64,000 nucleotides of DNA from SB11 sp037968475 (GTDB lineage Bacteria > Bacteroidota > Bacteroidia > UBA8524): NCBI GenBank assembly GCA_037968475.1, contig JBBKVO010000025.1:1-64000 (forward strand). Reading direction: 5' to 3'. Position numbers and translations under genes: made by a program. Position 1 is the first letter of the stretch, and each line of letters begins with the position of its first letter. The notes beneath the pieces were generated by a model. It was not told where the DNA came from. It did not search any database and saw only the letters and a program-made list of their open reading frames with translations. This document shows positions 9,067-18,808 of the stretch, one piece after another.

Positions 9067-9087
9067 TAAGTGTCAAAAATACACTTA
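9067..9087. promoter_or_regulatory. Starch-regulon operator site 2
   Basis: A perfect palindrome TAAGTGT-N7-ACACTTA lies between the divergent kinase and Nudix-regulator genes. It could control both, giving autoregulation of the regulator. The seven-base centre (CAAAAAT) is nearly the same as in site 1 (CGAAAAT). Confidence 0.78.
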
Positions 9088-9155
9088 TCGAAATTTGAAA
9101 ACCGCAATTTATTGATTAAAATTGAACAAATATCTGCCAAGGGTATACCTGCTAA

Positions 9156-9875
9156 ATGACTACAAATCAAAAAATAATCCACAACGTGTCGGTAGACTGT
9201 GTGGTTTTTGGGTACGACAATGAAACCTTAAAAGTTTTACTAATAGAGCAAAAGGCTCTTGATGAGAAAGCAAAAAAAGGAAAAGGAGCACAATTTGCCC
9301 TGCCGGGCGATTTGGTGCGTGAGGATGAGGGCTTGCACCAAGCGGCTACCCGAGTTTTGGGAGAGCTAACCCAACTGCAAGGTATATACCTAAAACAGTT
9401 TCACACGTATGGTAATCCTGATAGGGTAAGCGATGTGAAGGATGCCGAATGGTTAAAAACCTACCGAAGCAATCCTGAGACACGCGTAATAACAGTTGCC
9501 TACTATTCATTAGTGAATCTTGCCGATTATGAACCCGGAGCGGGTTCGTTTGCAAAACGCTCGGTATGGATTGATATGGGTAAAGAACCCCGCTTGGCAT
9601 TTGACCATAATAAAATTTTGCAAGGTGGTTTGGATATGCTTCGCGACGAACTTATAAATAAAAACATTGGTTTTGAGCTACTGCCCGAAAAGTTTACACT
9701 TAGCCAACTGCAAAGCCTGTACGAGATTGTGCTGGATAAAAAGCTGGATAAACGTAATTTTAGAAAGAGCATTAAAAAGATTGACCAACTAAAACCCCTT
9801 GACGAAAAACAAAAGGGTGTTTTGCACAAACCCGCCCAACTATATAAGTACGAGGGTATTATACCCCGTAAGTAA
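9156..9875 (+). CDS. Nudix-fold transcriptional regulator (NrtR/AraR type)
   Basis: The 239-residue protein has an N-terminal Nudix domain (about 8-150) and a C-terminal winged helix (about 165-235). The C-terminal run FELLPEKFTLSQLQSLYE followed by LDKRNFRKSI is characteristic of the NrtR family of Nudix-related regulators; in Bacteroides a member of this family, AraR, controls arabinose genes. The Nudix box is degenerate: where the catalytic REUxEE is expected the protein has RVLGEL, so it is probably a ligand sensor, not a hydrolase. It is divergent from the kinase-pgmB operon and sits amid the starch genes, and the shared palindrome lies in its own upstream region. A role as the starch/maltose regulator is inferred. 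Confidence 0.85.
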   Translation: MTTNQKIIHNVSVDCVVFGYDNETLKVLLIEQKALDEKAKKGKGAQFALPGDLVREDEGLHQAATRVLGELTQLQGIYLKQFHTYGNPDRVSDVKDAEWLKTYRSNPETRVITVAYYSLVNLADYEPGAGSFAKRSVWIDMGKEPRLAFDHNKILQGGLDMLRDELINKNIGFELLPEKFTLSQLQSLYEIVLDKKLDKRNFRKSIKKIDQLKPLDEKQKGVLHKPAQLYKYEGIIPRK

Positions 9876-9932
9876 AATTTTACACGCTGATAATCAGCAG
9901 GTAACAGAGGGGAAACATATTTTTTTCTTAGC

Positions 9933-9966
9933 TTAGTGTATGTTATACACTTTTTTTATAACTTTG
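9933..9966 (+). promoter_or_regulatory. Starch-regulon operator site 3 plus -7 box of the amylase-susCD operon
   Basis: The palindrome TTAGTGT-N7-ACACTTT (9933-9953) is followed by TAACTTTG (9959-9966), a full TAnnTTTG match. The operator covers the position of the -33 element. Transcription should start near 9973, upstream of the signal-peptide start at 10049. A 13-base palindrome GCTGAT-A-ATCAGC at 9886-9898, without a T-run, follows the Nudix gene. Confidence 0.75.
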
Positions 9967-10048
9967 GTTTTTAGTTTGCGCAGAAACTTAAGAACCTTGT
10001 ATCCCGTTGGTTTTTAATCAGCACGGTTACAATAACACTAAGCATTTT

Positions 10049-12913
10049 ATGGTAAATTTTTTACGCGTTACCCTATCAGGTGTACTATGCCTGATATTTT
10101 TTCATGTTAAAGGGCAGGTAACTATCGACCCCGTTTTCGCTACCGAAAACGATAGTGTGGTAATTACTTTTGATGCCACGCAGGGAAACGCTGCACTTTT
10201 AAATCAAACCCAAGTTTATGCTCACGCAGGAGTTATCACCAGCAAAAGCTCATCGCCTACCGATTGGAAATACGTACAAGGCAATTGGGGTACGGCTGAT
10301 GCCAAGGTGAAAATGACCAATATTGGCAACAATAAACACCAAATTTCTTACCGTATTCGCGATTATTATGGAGTGCCCTCAGGCGAAACAGTAACCCGTT
10401 TGGCCTTTGTTTTTAGAGATGCCGCAGGCACTAATGTGGGTCGTGCTGCCGATGGGTCAGATATTTTTGTCGATTTATATACCGCAGGTCTTGCCGCCAC
10501 TTTTACCAGTCCAAGCCAAACACCATCCATCACCAAACTAGGCAATAATGTTTCAGTAAGTGTGTTGGCATCGGAGGCAGCAAATATTAAACTGTTTTCA
10601 AACGGAACACTGGTTTTTGAAGAACCCTCCTCAACTACCTTAAACTACACGTACACTACTCCCGCAGTAGGCAAATACGAGCTTACTACCGAGGTAACCA
10701 AAGGCGCTTTAAAAGCCTACGACACTACTTATTTTGTAGTACAAGGCAACCCTGTAGTGCAAAACCCTCCCACAGGTTTGCAGTTGGGTGTTAATTATTT
10801 AAGCAGCACATCAGTAATATTACAATCGCTAGCACCGGGTAAAGACTTTATGTATGCCTTTGGCGATTTTAGCAATTGGCAAGTAGACCCTAAGTATTTG
10901 ATGAAAAAAGCCACCAACGATTCTATTTGGTGGATACAAATTGATGGGCTTACAGCAGGCAAAGAATACGGTTATCAGTTTTTGGTGAATGATGAGTTGG
11001 CGCGCTATGCCGACCCGTATTGCCAAAAGGTACTTGACCCATGGAACGACCCATATATACCCGAAGCTACTTACCCTGCCGCCGAAAGACAATATCCGCA
11101 AGGCAAAACCACAGGTGTGGTTTCCGTTTTTCAAACAGATGCACCACAATACAATTGGGATAATACTATAACCTTTACTCCGCCTACTGCCGAAAAACTG
11201 GTGATATACGAGCTTTTGGTGCGCGACTTTGTTGGCGACCACGCCTTTAAATCGGTAATGGACTCATTAGGCTATTTGCAAAAATTAGGCATAAACTGTA
11301 TTCACCTTCTACCCGTAATGGAGTTTGAAGGCAATATTAGTTGGGGGTATAACCCCGCCTTTTTTATGTCGTTAGATAAATACTACGGCACACGCAATGC
11401 CTTTAAAAAACTGGTTGAAGAAGCCCACCGCAAAGGCATAGCCATAGTGTTGGATATAGCCATGAACCACTCTTTTGGTTTAAACCCTCAGGTGCAAATG
11501 TATTTTGATGCTAATGCAGGGCAATATGGCAAGCCCGCGTATGATAACCCTTGGTTTAACCGTGATGCTAAACACGATTTTAATGTGGGATACGATTATA
11601 ACCACGAGGCTTATGTTACCCGCCTATGGGCTGAAAGAGTATATAAATACTGGGTGCAAGAGTACCATATTGATGGCTACCGTATGGACTTATCAAAAGG
11701 CTATACGCAAAAAAACACGCTGGGTAATATTGGTGCATGGGGCGCATACGACCAAAGCCGCATAAACATATTGCAAAACATTGGCAATGCTGTTTGGAGT
11801 GTAAAACCCAATGCTATAATGATTTTAGAGCATTTTGCTGATAATAGCGAAGAAGTAGAATTATCAAACCGAGGCTTTTTGCTTTGGGGCAATATAAACC
11901 ACAATTTTAACGAGCTAACATTGGGCTACACTGCCGATGTAAGCTCTACAAGCTATAAAGCACGCGGCTACACAAAACCGGGTGTATTGGCCTATATGGA
12001 AAGCCATGATGAAGAAAGACTGATGTATAAAAACCTTCAGTTTGGCAATAGCAGCAATACGGCACACAACGTAAAATCGCTAAACGTAGCGCTGGCACGT
12101 ATGGAAGCCGCAGCAGTATTTTTCCTTTCAATACCCGGCCCTAAAATGATATGGCAATTTGGCGAAATGGGGTATGATTTTGCACTGAACCGCTGCGAAG
12201 ACGGAACAATAAACAACGATTGCCGTACATCGCCCAAACCCATCCGTTGGGATTATTATAACAATACCAACCGTCGCCAATTGCTAAACATTTGGGCGGG
12301 CATACTTAAACTACGTACTACCGAAGAGGCATTTAGCACGGGTAACTTTCAGCTTGATGCGGGCACCAATAGCAAAGCCAAAAAAGTGCGCCTAAACCAC
12401 AGCAGTATGGATGTGATAGTGATGGCCAACTTTGATGTGGTAGACCAAACTATTAACCCTGATTTTCAGTACACAGGCGTTTGGTACGAGTATTTTACTA
12501 ATACATCAACAACAATAACAAATACCCAAAATGGCATTTTGCTAAAACCGGGCGAATACCGCATATATACCAGCAAAAAATTGCCCGAGTATAAAGAAAC
12601 CTTTACTCTGGGTAATAATATAAGCGTACAAGAAATTGATGCAGAAAATCAAACGATTGAAATATATCCCAACCCTGCTACCGATAAAATAAGTGTGCAA
12701 ATAAGCAGCGCACAAGCACAAACAGCCACACTGGCTTTGTATGATATGGGCGGAAAAGAAGTATTGAACTGGGGCAAACGAAAGCTAGAGCAAGGTAGCA
12801 ATACCCTCACCCTTGATTTAACCGCAAACGGAGCTTTAAAACAAGGCATATACCTGCTAAAAGCACAAGGGCCAACTATTGCAACTACCCAAAAACTAAT
12901 AATAAGTAAATAA
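10049..12913 (+). CDS. Secreted multidomain alpha-amylase (GH13) with T9SS sorting domain
   Basis: The 954-residue product is a cell-surface or secreted starch-degrading enzyme. Domains in order: signal peptide (about 1-22); an N-terminal beta domain (about 25-150) that resembles parts of the protein at 17920; a further beta stretch; a CBM48-like E-set domain with FGDFSNWQ and WWIQIDGL near 270-370; a GH13 barrel with nucleophile D547 in GYRMDLSKG, acid E594 in MILEHFAD and D654 in ESHDEE; and a C-terminal T9SS domain starting EIYPNPATDK. I chose the ATG at 10049 over 10007 because it gives a clean signal peptide. It heads the susCD operon, with 28 bp before susC. Confidence 0.9.
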   Translation: MVNFLRVTLSGVLCLIFFHVKGQVTIDPVFATENDSVVITFDATQGNAALLNQTQVYAHAGVITSKSSSPTDWKYVQGNWGTADAKVKMTNIGNNKHQISYRIRDYYGVPSGETVTRLAFVFRDAAGTNVGRAADGSDIFVDLYTAGLAATFTSPSQTPSITKLGNNVSVSVLASEAANIKLFSNGTLVFEEPSSTTLNYTYTTPAVGKYELTTEVTKGALKAYDTTYFVVQGNPVVQNPPTGLQLGVNYLSSTSVILQSLAPGKDFMYAFGDFSNWQVDPKYLMKKATNDSIWWIQIDGLTAGKEYGYQFLVNDELARYADPYCQKVLDPWNDPYIPEATYPAAERQYPQGKTTGVVSVFQTDAPQYNWDNTITFTPPTAEKLVIYELLVRDFVGDHAFKSVMDSLGYLQKLGINCIHLLPVMEFEGNISWGYNPAFFMSLDKYYGTRNAFKKLVEEAHRKGIAIVLDIAMNHSFGLNPQVQMYFDANAGQYGKPAYDNPWFNRDAKHDFNVGYDYNHEAYVTRLWAERVYKYWVQEYHIDGYRMDLSKGYTQKNTLGNIGAWGAYDQSRINILQNIGNAVWSVKPNAIMILEHFADNSEEVELSNRGFLLWGNINHNFNELTLGYTADVSSTSYKARGYTKPGVLAYMESHDEERLMYKNLQFGNSSNTAHNVKSLNVALARMEAAAVFFLSIPGPKMIWQFGEMGYDFALNRCEDGTINNDCRTSPKPIRWDYYNNTNRRQLLNIWAGILKLRTTEEAFSTGNFQLDAGTNSKAKKVRLNHSSMDVIVMANFDVVDQTINPDFQYTGVWYEYFTNTSTTITNTQNGILLKPGEYRIYTSKKLPEYKETFTLGNNISVQEIDAENQTIEIYPNPATDKISVQISSAQAQTATLALYDMGGKEVLNWGKRKLEQGSNTLTLDLTANGALKQGIYLLKAQGPTIATTQKLIISK

Positions 12914-12941
12914 TTACTCAACGGATTTTAAACCAGATACT

Positions 12942-15900
12942 ATGCAAAAACTCTACCTTAAAGCTCTTATGTTGTTGCTCTTTCCCCTTGCCATAGGGAT
13001 GGTGCCTGCATTGGGGCAAACCATAGTGGGTACTGTAAGCGATGATATTACAGGAGAAACACTTTTTGGTGTTACCATTATTACCAATGAAACAAAAGAA
13101 GGTGTAGCCTCAGATGTTGATGGAAATTATAGCCTGCGTTTATCAAAAGCGGGAACCTATACCCTGCGTGTAAGCTACGTAGGTTACTCTACCCAAACCA
13201 AAACAGTAACAATAGCCGCAGGGCAAAAAATCACACTTAATGTAAAAATGGCCGAAGATGTGGCCAAAGTAGAAGAGACCGTTGTGGTGGGTTATGGTGT
13301 GCAACGCAAGCGCGACCTTACAGGTTCTATTACCAAACTAGATGGTGATGAGCTAACCGATATGCCCGCCCCCAGTTTTGAGGCCGCCATACAGGGTAAA
13401 GCCCCCGGTGTGCAAATAACCACAGGTAGTGGTATGGCAGGTTCGCCAACGGTAGTGCGTATTAGGGGTTTAGCCTCTATTAGTGCCAGTGGCGACCCTT
13501 TGTATGTAATAGACGGCATACCTATGACACAGGATATTGCCCTGCGTGGCAATAGCGGGGGGATGAATAATAACCCTCTGGCGTTTCTTAATCCTGAAGA
13601 TATAGAATCAATAGAAATACTAAAAGATGCTGCTGCAAACGCTATATATGGTGCGCGTGGTGCAAACGGTGTAATACTAATAACCACCAAAAGGGCACAT
13701 ACTCCCGGTTGGAAATTCACTTTCAATACACGTGTGGGTATATCTACACCTACCCGTAAACCCAAAATGCTTAATAAAGACCAATATGTGCAAATGTTGC
13801 AAGAAGCATGGGAAAACGATGGTGGTACAGGCCGTGCTCCACTAACAGGAGGATTAACTTGGAATCAGGTAGACAGTATGCCGGGTACTGATTGGGTGGA
13901 TGAAACCATTGGTGTGGGCATGAAACAGATGTACAACTTTGGCGTGGCAAAAGGAGGGAAGGACTTATCGTTTTTGGCCAACTTTACACACGACGACAAT
14001 GGTACATTTATTATAGGCAATAATTATGTGCGTAGCTCTGTACGTTTAAATTTAGATGCCAACCTTGCCAAAAACCTTAAACTACGTGTAAACAGCTCAG
14101 TATCACGCGGACAAAACAACCGTGTTGATGCAGCATGGAGTGGAGGCTTGGGCGCAGCAATGTCTACCGCCTTGCCCATCTACCCCATAAAAAACCCTGA
14201 TGGCTCTTGGTTTCGTGGTGCAGGCATAGGTAATAATCCTGTGGCGCAACGCGAAAACAAAATTTGGCGTACGCTTGAAAAACGTTTTATAAACGGAGCG
14301 GGGTTAGACTATACTGTGGCCAAAGGGTTAACCGTAACTGCACAGGGTAGCTACGACTATATGGACTTGAACGATGATGTATGGGAAAGCCGACTTATAA
14401 CCAATAACAATAACGCGGGTCATTCTTTACGTAATACCGTTTGGGTTAGTAACTATAACTATACTCTATCGGCCAATTATGTGAAAACACTGAAAGAAGA
14501 CCACGAGATTGCTGTTTTGGTTGGCCACGAGTATCAACGCTCGTACACACAAAGCTCAAGAGTAGAGGCACAAGATATGCGTGCTCCTTTTTATACCGAA
14601 GAAATGCCAATGACGGCAACCCGCACCAAAAACCCATCAGACAAATGGGCATTTTTGGGCTACTTTAGCCGCGCCAACTATAACTATAAAAAGAAATACT
14701 TTTTGCAAGCAGGTTTGCGTGCCGATGCTTCATCGCGTTTTGGAGCCAACTACCGTTGGGGTTTATTTCCATCCATATCAGGCGCCTGGGTAATTTCTGA
14801 CGAAGCATTTTTAAAACACCATAAATCAATAAGTTTCTTAAAACTTCGTGCAGGTTACGGCCGTTCGGGCAACTCAAACAATATGCCTTCAAACGCAAGG
14901 TTTGGTTTGTTTTCTCCGCCTGAAAATCAAATACAATACAACAGCCAACCTACTTTTTATCAAACACAAATACGTAACGAAAACTTCCGTTGGGAAACAT
15001 CAAACAACGTAGATGTGGGCGTAGAAATGGGTTTGTTTAAAGATCGCTTAACGCTTACTTTAGACCTATACTCTAAAAAAACCAACGATGTTATTACCTA
15101 CTTGTTCATCCCACCATCATCAGGCTTCACCAACTATTGGGAAAACGTAGGTTCAATAAGCAATAGAGGTATAGAGTTTAGCTTCAAATCGCGCAACTTA
15201 GTAGGCAAATTTAAATGGACTACTGATTTTAATATTGCCCGTAACATAAACGAGGTAACAAGCCTTGGCGTATACTCAGAAGATGCTGTAAGCGGTGGTA
15301 CTAACGATACTCGCGTAATAGTTGGCGAGCCGTTGGGTACTAACTACTTAGTGCGGTTCTCACACATTAATGCGCAAACAGGAACACCTGTATACATTGA
15401 TAAAACAGGAAAAGAAACCTACACTTGGGATCCTGCCGACCGTGTACCCGTAGGTAATATATTGCCAAAAGCAGTTGGAGGTATTACCAATAACTTCTCG
15501 TACAAAAACTTCGATTTAAGTTTCTTGTTTGTTTTTGTATTAGGTAATGATATTTACGAGTCATCAGCAAAACGCCAAAACGGTGTAGTAACCGATTGGA
15601 ATATGGATACCCGCATATTCGATCGTTGGCAAACTGCCGGTGATAATGCTGCATATCCTCGTCTCACCCGCAATACACAAACCTATGGCTCTACTACCCC
15701 TTGGATAAATACCACCCAGTGGTTGCAAAATGGCAGTTACCTGCGCCTGCGCAATGTAACTTTTGGCTATAGCATACCACGTGCACTGGCAAAACGCATT
15801 AATGTACAATCAATGCGAGTTACACTTATTGCAACTAACCTGTTTGTAATAACGCGCTACACGGGTATGGATCCTGAAGTATCAAGAGATACCGAGCCTA

Positions 15901-16007
15901 CGCAAGATAACTACAACCAAACCCGCAACTTGGCAGGTTCGGCAATATCATATCTAACGCCTCCGCAAGAGCGTACTTTTAGTTTGGCCATTAATGTTGG
16001 ATTTTAA
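12942..16007 (+). CDS. susC: SusC-like TonB-dependent outer-membrane receptor
   Basis: The 1021-residue protein is the outer-membrane transporter that forms a pedal-bin complex with SusD to import oligosaccharides. After a signal peptide (about 1-25) comes a carboxypeptidase-D-like domain (about 27-105), then the TonB-box-like VEETVVVGYGVQRKRDLTG stretch typical of SusC, the plug domain with PLYVIDGIP near 185, and a beta-barrel ending in a terminal phenylalanine (AINVGF). Length is normal. It lies 28 bp after the amylase gene and 18 bp before susD. The neighbouring amylase, operator site and binding proteins point to starch or maltodextrin as substrate; the sequence alone does not fix the ligand. 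Confidence 0.93.
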   Translation: MQKLYLKALMLLLFPLAIGMVPALGQTIVGTVSDDITGETLFGVTIITNETKEGVASDVDGNYSLRLSKAGTYTLRVSYVGYSTQTKTVTIAAGQKITLNVKMAEDVAKVEETVVVGYGVQRKRDLTGSITKLDGDELTDMPAPSFEAAIQGKAPGVQITTGSGMAGSPTVVRIRGLASISASGDPLYVIDGIPMTQDIALRGNSGGMNNNPLAFLNPEDIESIEILKDAAANAIYGARGANGVILITTKRAHTPGWKFTFNTRVGISTPTRKPKMLNKDQYVQMLQEAWENDGGTGRAPLTGGLTWNQVDSMPGTDWVDETIGVGMKQMYNFGVAKGGKDLSFLANFTHDDNGTFIIGNNYVRSSVRLNLDANLAKNLKLRVNSSVSRGQNNRVDAAWSGGLGAAMSTALPIYPIKNPDGSWFRGAGIGNNPVAQRENKIWRTLEKRFINGAGLDYTVAKGLTVTAQGSYDYMDLNDDVWESRLITNNNNAGHSLRNTVWVSNYNYTLSANYVKTLKEDHEIAVLVGHEYQRSYTQSSRVEAQDMRAPFYTEEMPMTATRTKNPSDKWAFLGYFSRANYNYKKKYFLQAGLRADASSRFGANYRWGLFPSISGAWVISDEAFLKHHKSISFLKLRAGYGRSGNSNNMPSNARFGLFSPPENQIQYNSQPTFYQTQIRNENFRWETSNNVDVGVEMGLFKDRLTLTLDLYSKKTNDVITYLFIPPSSGFTNYWENVGSISNRGIEFSFKSRNLVGKFKWTTDFNIARNINEVTSLGVYSEDAVSGGTNDTRVIVGEPLGTNYLVRFSHINAQTGTPVYIDKTGKETYTWDPADRVPVGNILPKAVGGITNNFSYKNFDLSFLFVFVLGNDIYESSAKRQNGVVTDWNMDTRIFDRWQTAGDNAAYPRLTRNTQTYGSTTPWINTTQWLQNGSYLRLRNVTFGYSIPRALAKRINVQSMRVTLIATNLFVITRYTGMDPEVSRDTEPTQDNYNQTRNLAGSAISYLTPPQERTFSLAINVGF

Positions 16008-16025
16008 TTTAAGGAGAGAAAAACA

Positions 16026-17411
16026 ATGAAAAAGCTAAACATATACATTATAGCCCTTATAGTAGCAGTAGGTTCAGTCTCGTGCAAAAAAATGCTTGAG
16101 ATAGATCCTGAAGGCGCAACCCTTGAAGAAGAAGCGATAAACAAACCCGAAGACCTTATCCCTGTTTTAAATGCCATATACGATGTAACGGCAAATACAA
16201 TGAGCGGAAGGGTGCAAATTTTCAACGACTTGCTTAGCGACGACCAAGCAAAACCACCCAGCCACAACGATTATCAGGAAATATATAACCGCTCGGTATT
16301 GTTTTTTAACACAACCGTAGCCGCTGTATATACCGATTTGTATCGTATAGTTAACCGTGCAAACGTAATAGAATACCAGCTTAGTCGTTTTCCAGATGCC
16401 AGTCCCCAGCTTAGTCAGAAACTATTGGCAGAAAGCCGTTTTTTACGCGCCATAGCCAATTTTGAAACGGTGAAACTTTGGGCACAACCCTACGGTTACA
16501 CCACCGATAATTCACATCCGGGTATAGTATTGCGTACCACACCTACCACCGAGCCAAAATCGCGAGCCAGTGTAAAAGAAGTATACGAGGCAATAATTAG
16601 CGATTTGCAATATGCAGTAAACAACCTGCCCACAACAAACGGCAACTATGCTGATAAGCAAGCTGCACAAGCATTGTTGGCACAAGTATATTTTCAGATG
16701 AATAGGTTTGCTGATGCTGCACAATTGGCTAATGATGTAATAAATACAGGGAAATATACTATTGATACTACCCAACTAAATCGCTTTATCAGACCCGATT
16801 CATCAACAGAAACCATATTTAGGTTTGTATCAACCTCAAATGTTGATAATAGGGCAAAAGACTTTATTAGCAACTACCGCACGGATAATAACCCTAACCC
16901 CACCTTGCGCCTTTCAGCCGATTTGTATACTACCATAATTGGTGATACCTTAGATAAACGTAAAAGCTTAGTACGTATATTTAATGAGGGGCAAGGAAAC
17001 AACGAGTTTTACGGTTCATCAAAATTTGATTTTGACTGGACAGGCGTTCCTTACCTGCACCTTACCGCCCTTAAACTACTTCGTGCCGAAGCATTGGCCG
17101 AAAGCAATCAAGATTTGCCCACTGCCATTGCCGATATAAACGAGATACGCAAACGTGCCTACGGTGCAGGTCATAAAGAACTTGCCCTTAACGCACTGCC
17201 ACAAACCATTATTGATGCTGCGCGCTACGAGCGTAGGCTTGAGCTGATGGGCGAAGGCAACCGTATACAAGATTTGAAACGCAGGGGAGCAAACGGTGAA
17301 GCAATTACTATACGTGCCGCTAACTGGAGTTGCAACGGTATGCTGATACAGTTTCCTATATCAGAAAAAACATCATTGTTTAGCATGAATCCTACAGGGG
17401 GCTGCAATTAA
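16026..17411 (+). CDS. susD: SusD-like surface glycan-binding lipoprotein
   Basis: The 461-residue RagB/SusD-family lipoprotein caps the SusC channel and captures oligosaccharides at the cell surface. The lipobox is G-S-V-S-C near residue 20, followed by KKMLEIDPEG, the usual start of mature SusD proteins. A TPR-like region is seen in AESRFLRAIANFETVKLW near 140 and LLAQVYFQMNRFADAAQLA near 215, and the C-terminal family signature is ARYERRLELMGEGNRIQDL near 400. It follows susC after 18 bp. Starch specificity is inferred from context. Confidence 0.93.
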   Translation: MKKLNIYIIALIVAVGSVSCKKMLEIDPEGATLEEEAINKPEDLIPVLNAIYDVTANTMSGRVQIFNDLLSDDQAKPPSHNDYQEIYNRSVLFFNTTVAAVYTDLYRIVNRANVIEYQLSRFPDASPQLSQKLLAESRFLRAIANFETVKLWAQPYGYTTDNSHPGIVLRTTPTTEPKSRASVKEVYEAIISDLQYAVNNLPTTNGNYADKQAAQALLAQVYFQMNRFADAAQLANDVINTGKYTIDTTQLNRFIRPDSSTETIFRFVSTSNVDNRAKDFISNYRTDNNPNPTLRLSADLYTTIIGDTLDKRKSLVRIFNEGQGNNEFYGSSKFDFDWTGVPYLHLTALKLLRAEALAESNQDLPTAIADINEIRKRAYGAGHKELALNALPQTIIDAARYERRLELMGEGNRIQDLKRRGANGEAITIRAANWSCNGMLIQFPISEKTSLFSMNPTGGCN

Positions 17412-17440
17412 TTAAAAGAACACCACTAAAAACAACGGAT

Positions 17441-17914
17441 ATGAAACACATACTCATATTTTTTATGGCAGGGTTAGTATTACTTGCTCCTGCATGTAAA
17501 AAAGATAAAACATTAGACTCCGCACCAAGCAAAATTGAGGGTTTGGCAGCATCGTGGGTGTTGGTACAAGCATCGCAAGTTGATGAATTATCATTGATAA
17601 AAGAAACGGCAGATATTACTGATTTTTATGCCACAGGCGCAGTAATGCCCAATATTACCTTTAATGCCGATTTTACTTTCACCAGCGATAATACAGGCGT
17701 AGCCAAAACACACTTTGGCAGCAGCGGTACATGGGCATTTGATAATAATGACTATCCTACAAAAATTATTTTAACCTATACAGGCGGAGGAACGGACGAT
17801 TTGCCTTTGGGAGCAACCATACGCACCACCGATAAAAGGCTTAAAATAAAGCAAACCATAAACTGCGGTACCGATGCAGTATTTTCTTACCTGTTAGAGT
17901 TTGAAAGGAAATAA
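17441..17914 (+). CDS. Lipocalin-like lipoprotein of the Sus operon
   Basis: The 157-residue product has a lipoprotein signal with lipobox L-A-P-A-C near residue 19 followed by KKDK. The mature part (GLAASWVLVQASQVDE, then FNADFTFTSDNTG and SSGTWAFDNNDYPTKI) has the pattern of the small beta-barrel lipoproteins, DUF5004 or lipocalin-like, that often follow SusD. It sits 29 bp after susD and 5 bp before the next gene, so it belongs to the operon and occupies the SusE position. Starch binding is plausible but not shown. The exact domain family needs a profile search. Confidence 0.8.
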   Translation: MKHILIFFMAGLVLLAPACKKDKTLDSAPSKIEGLAASWVLVQASQVDELSLIKETADITDFYATGAVMPNITFNADFTFTSDNTGVAKTHFGSSGTWAFDNNDYPTKIILTYTGGGTDDLPLGATIRTTDKRLKIKQTINCGTDAVFSYLLEFERK

Positions 17915-17919
17915 TAGTC

Positions 17920-18762
17920 ATGAAGAAAATAGTAATCATATTTATACTGTTGTTTGCTGCCCATATATCGTTTGGGCAAACGGCATGGATTGACCCCGCA
18001 CCAACGGACGTAACAAAAACAGTGCGTTTGTACGTAGATCTTTCTAAAACCTCCAACCAATCAATGGATACTGTAAAAGGGCCATTTTATATTTGGACGT
18101 GGATGCCTGTAGAGCATCCCGCAGGCCATCCATTAGTCAATGGTTTGGGTGCACAAGCATGGAAAAACTCTAACGACACCCTTAAAATGACCAGGGATAG
18201 CCTTAAAGGCGCTCGTGTATGGTATTATGAGATGATACCGACAGAGTTTTACGGTGTTACGGCATCAGAAGTATACTCGAAAGGAATATCGTTTTTGGTT
18301 AAACCAAAAGACGGTGGGGGCTTTGGCGATCCTGATTTTAAAACAGAAGATTTGGTTTTAACTGTAGACCCTCCCAAAACCGAGAGAGGTGTTATATACA
18401 ACGTGCCTCAAACGGTTTTGCTAAACGAAGTAACAACCATTTACTACGACAATCCAAAAGAAGAAAAGGCAACCATGCAAAACCTTGATGCTAATGATTG
18501 CTATGTGCACATACGTGCTTTTGACGATTTGGGGGGCACTTACGAAGCATCAAAGTTTTTAGAAGTACACCTAAACCCGCGCTTGCAAATGAAAAAGCAA
18601 GCCGACGGACGTTTTAAGCTAAGTTTTATACCCAACCGATTGTTAAATATTCCTACAGGAACCACCATACTTCGCATAGAGTTTGTTGTGCGCAAAGGCA
18701 GTTACACCACCAATGCCGATAGGTGTGATGAGCTAGAGAAAGCAAAAGCAGGATGCCCGTAA
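17920..18762 (+). CDS. Secreted accessory protein of the Sus operon, shares a domain with the amylase
   Basis: The 280-residue product has a signal peptide ending near ISFGQ. It appears to hold two copies of a beta domain. The first includes YYEMIPTEFYGVTASEVY and ISFLVKPKDGGG (about 110-135); the second includes FIPNRLLNIPTGTTIL and RIEFVVRKGS (about 230-262). A similar stretch, RIRDYYGVPSGETVTRL then AFVFRDAAG, lies in the N-terminal domain of the amylase at 10049. No lipobox or T9SS tail is seen. Its operon position corresponds to SusE/SusF, which bind starch at the surface, so a glycan-binding role is inferred. I do not recognise a named family with certainty. Confidence 0.72.
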   Translation: MKKIVIIFILLFAAHISFGQTAWIDPAPTDVTKTVRLYVDLSKTSNQSMDTVKGPFYIWTWMPVEHPAGHPLVNGLGAQAWKNSNDTLKMTRDSLKGARVWYYEMIPTEFYGVTASEVYSKGISFLVKPKDGGGFGDPDFKTEDLVLTVDPPKTERGVIYNVPQTVLLNEVTTIYYDNPKEEKATMQNLDANDCYVHIRAFDDLGGTYEASKFLEVHLNPRLQMKKQADGRFKLSFIPNRLLNIPTGTTILRIEFVVRKGSYTTNADRCDELEKAKAGCP

Positions 18763-18808
18763 GAAATAATTAAACACCATACATACAATAAAACAAAACC
18801 AGATAATT

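Noticed and set aside
9156..9875. Active Nudix hydrolase
   Set aside because: The Nudix box lacks the REUxEE core (RVLGEL instead), and a winged-helix domain follows, so a regulator fits better.
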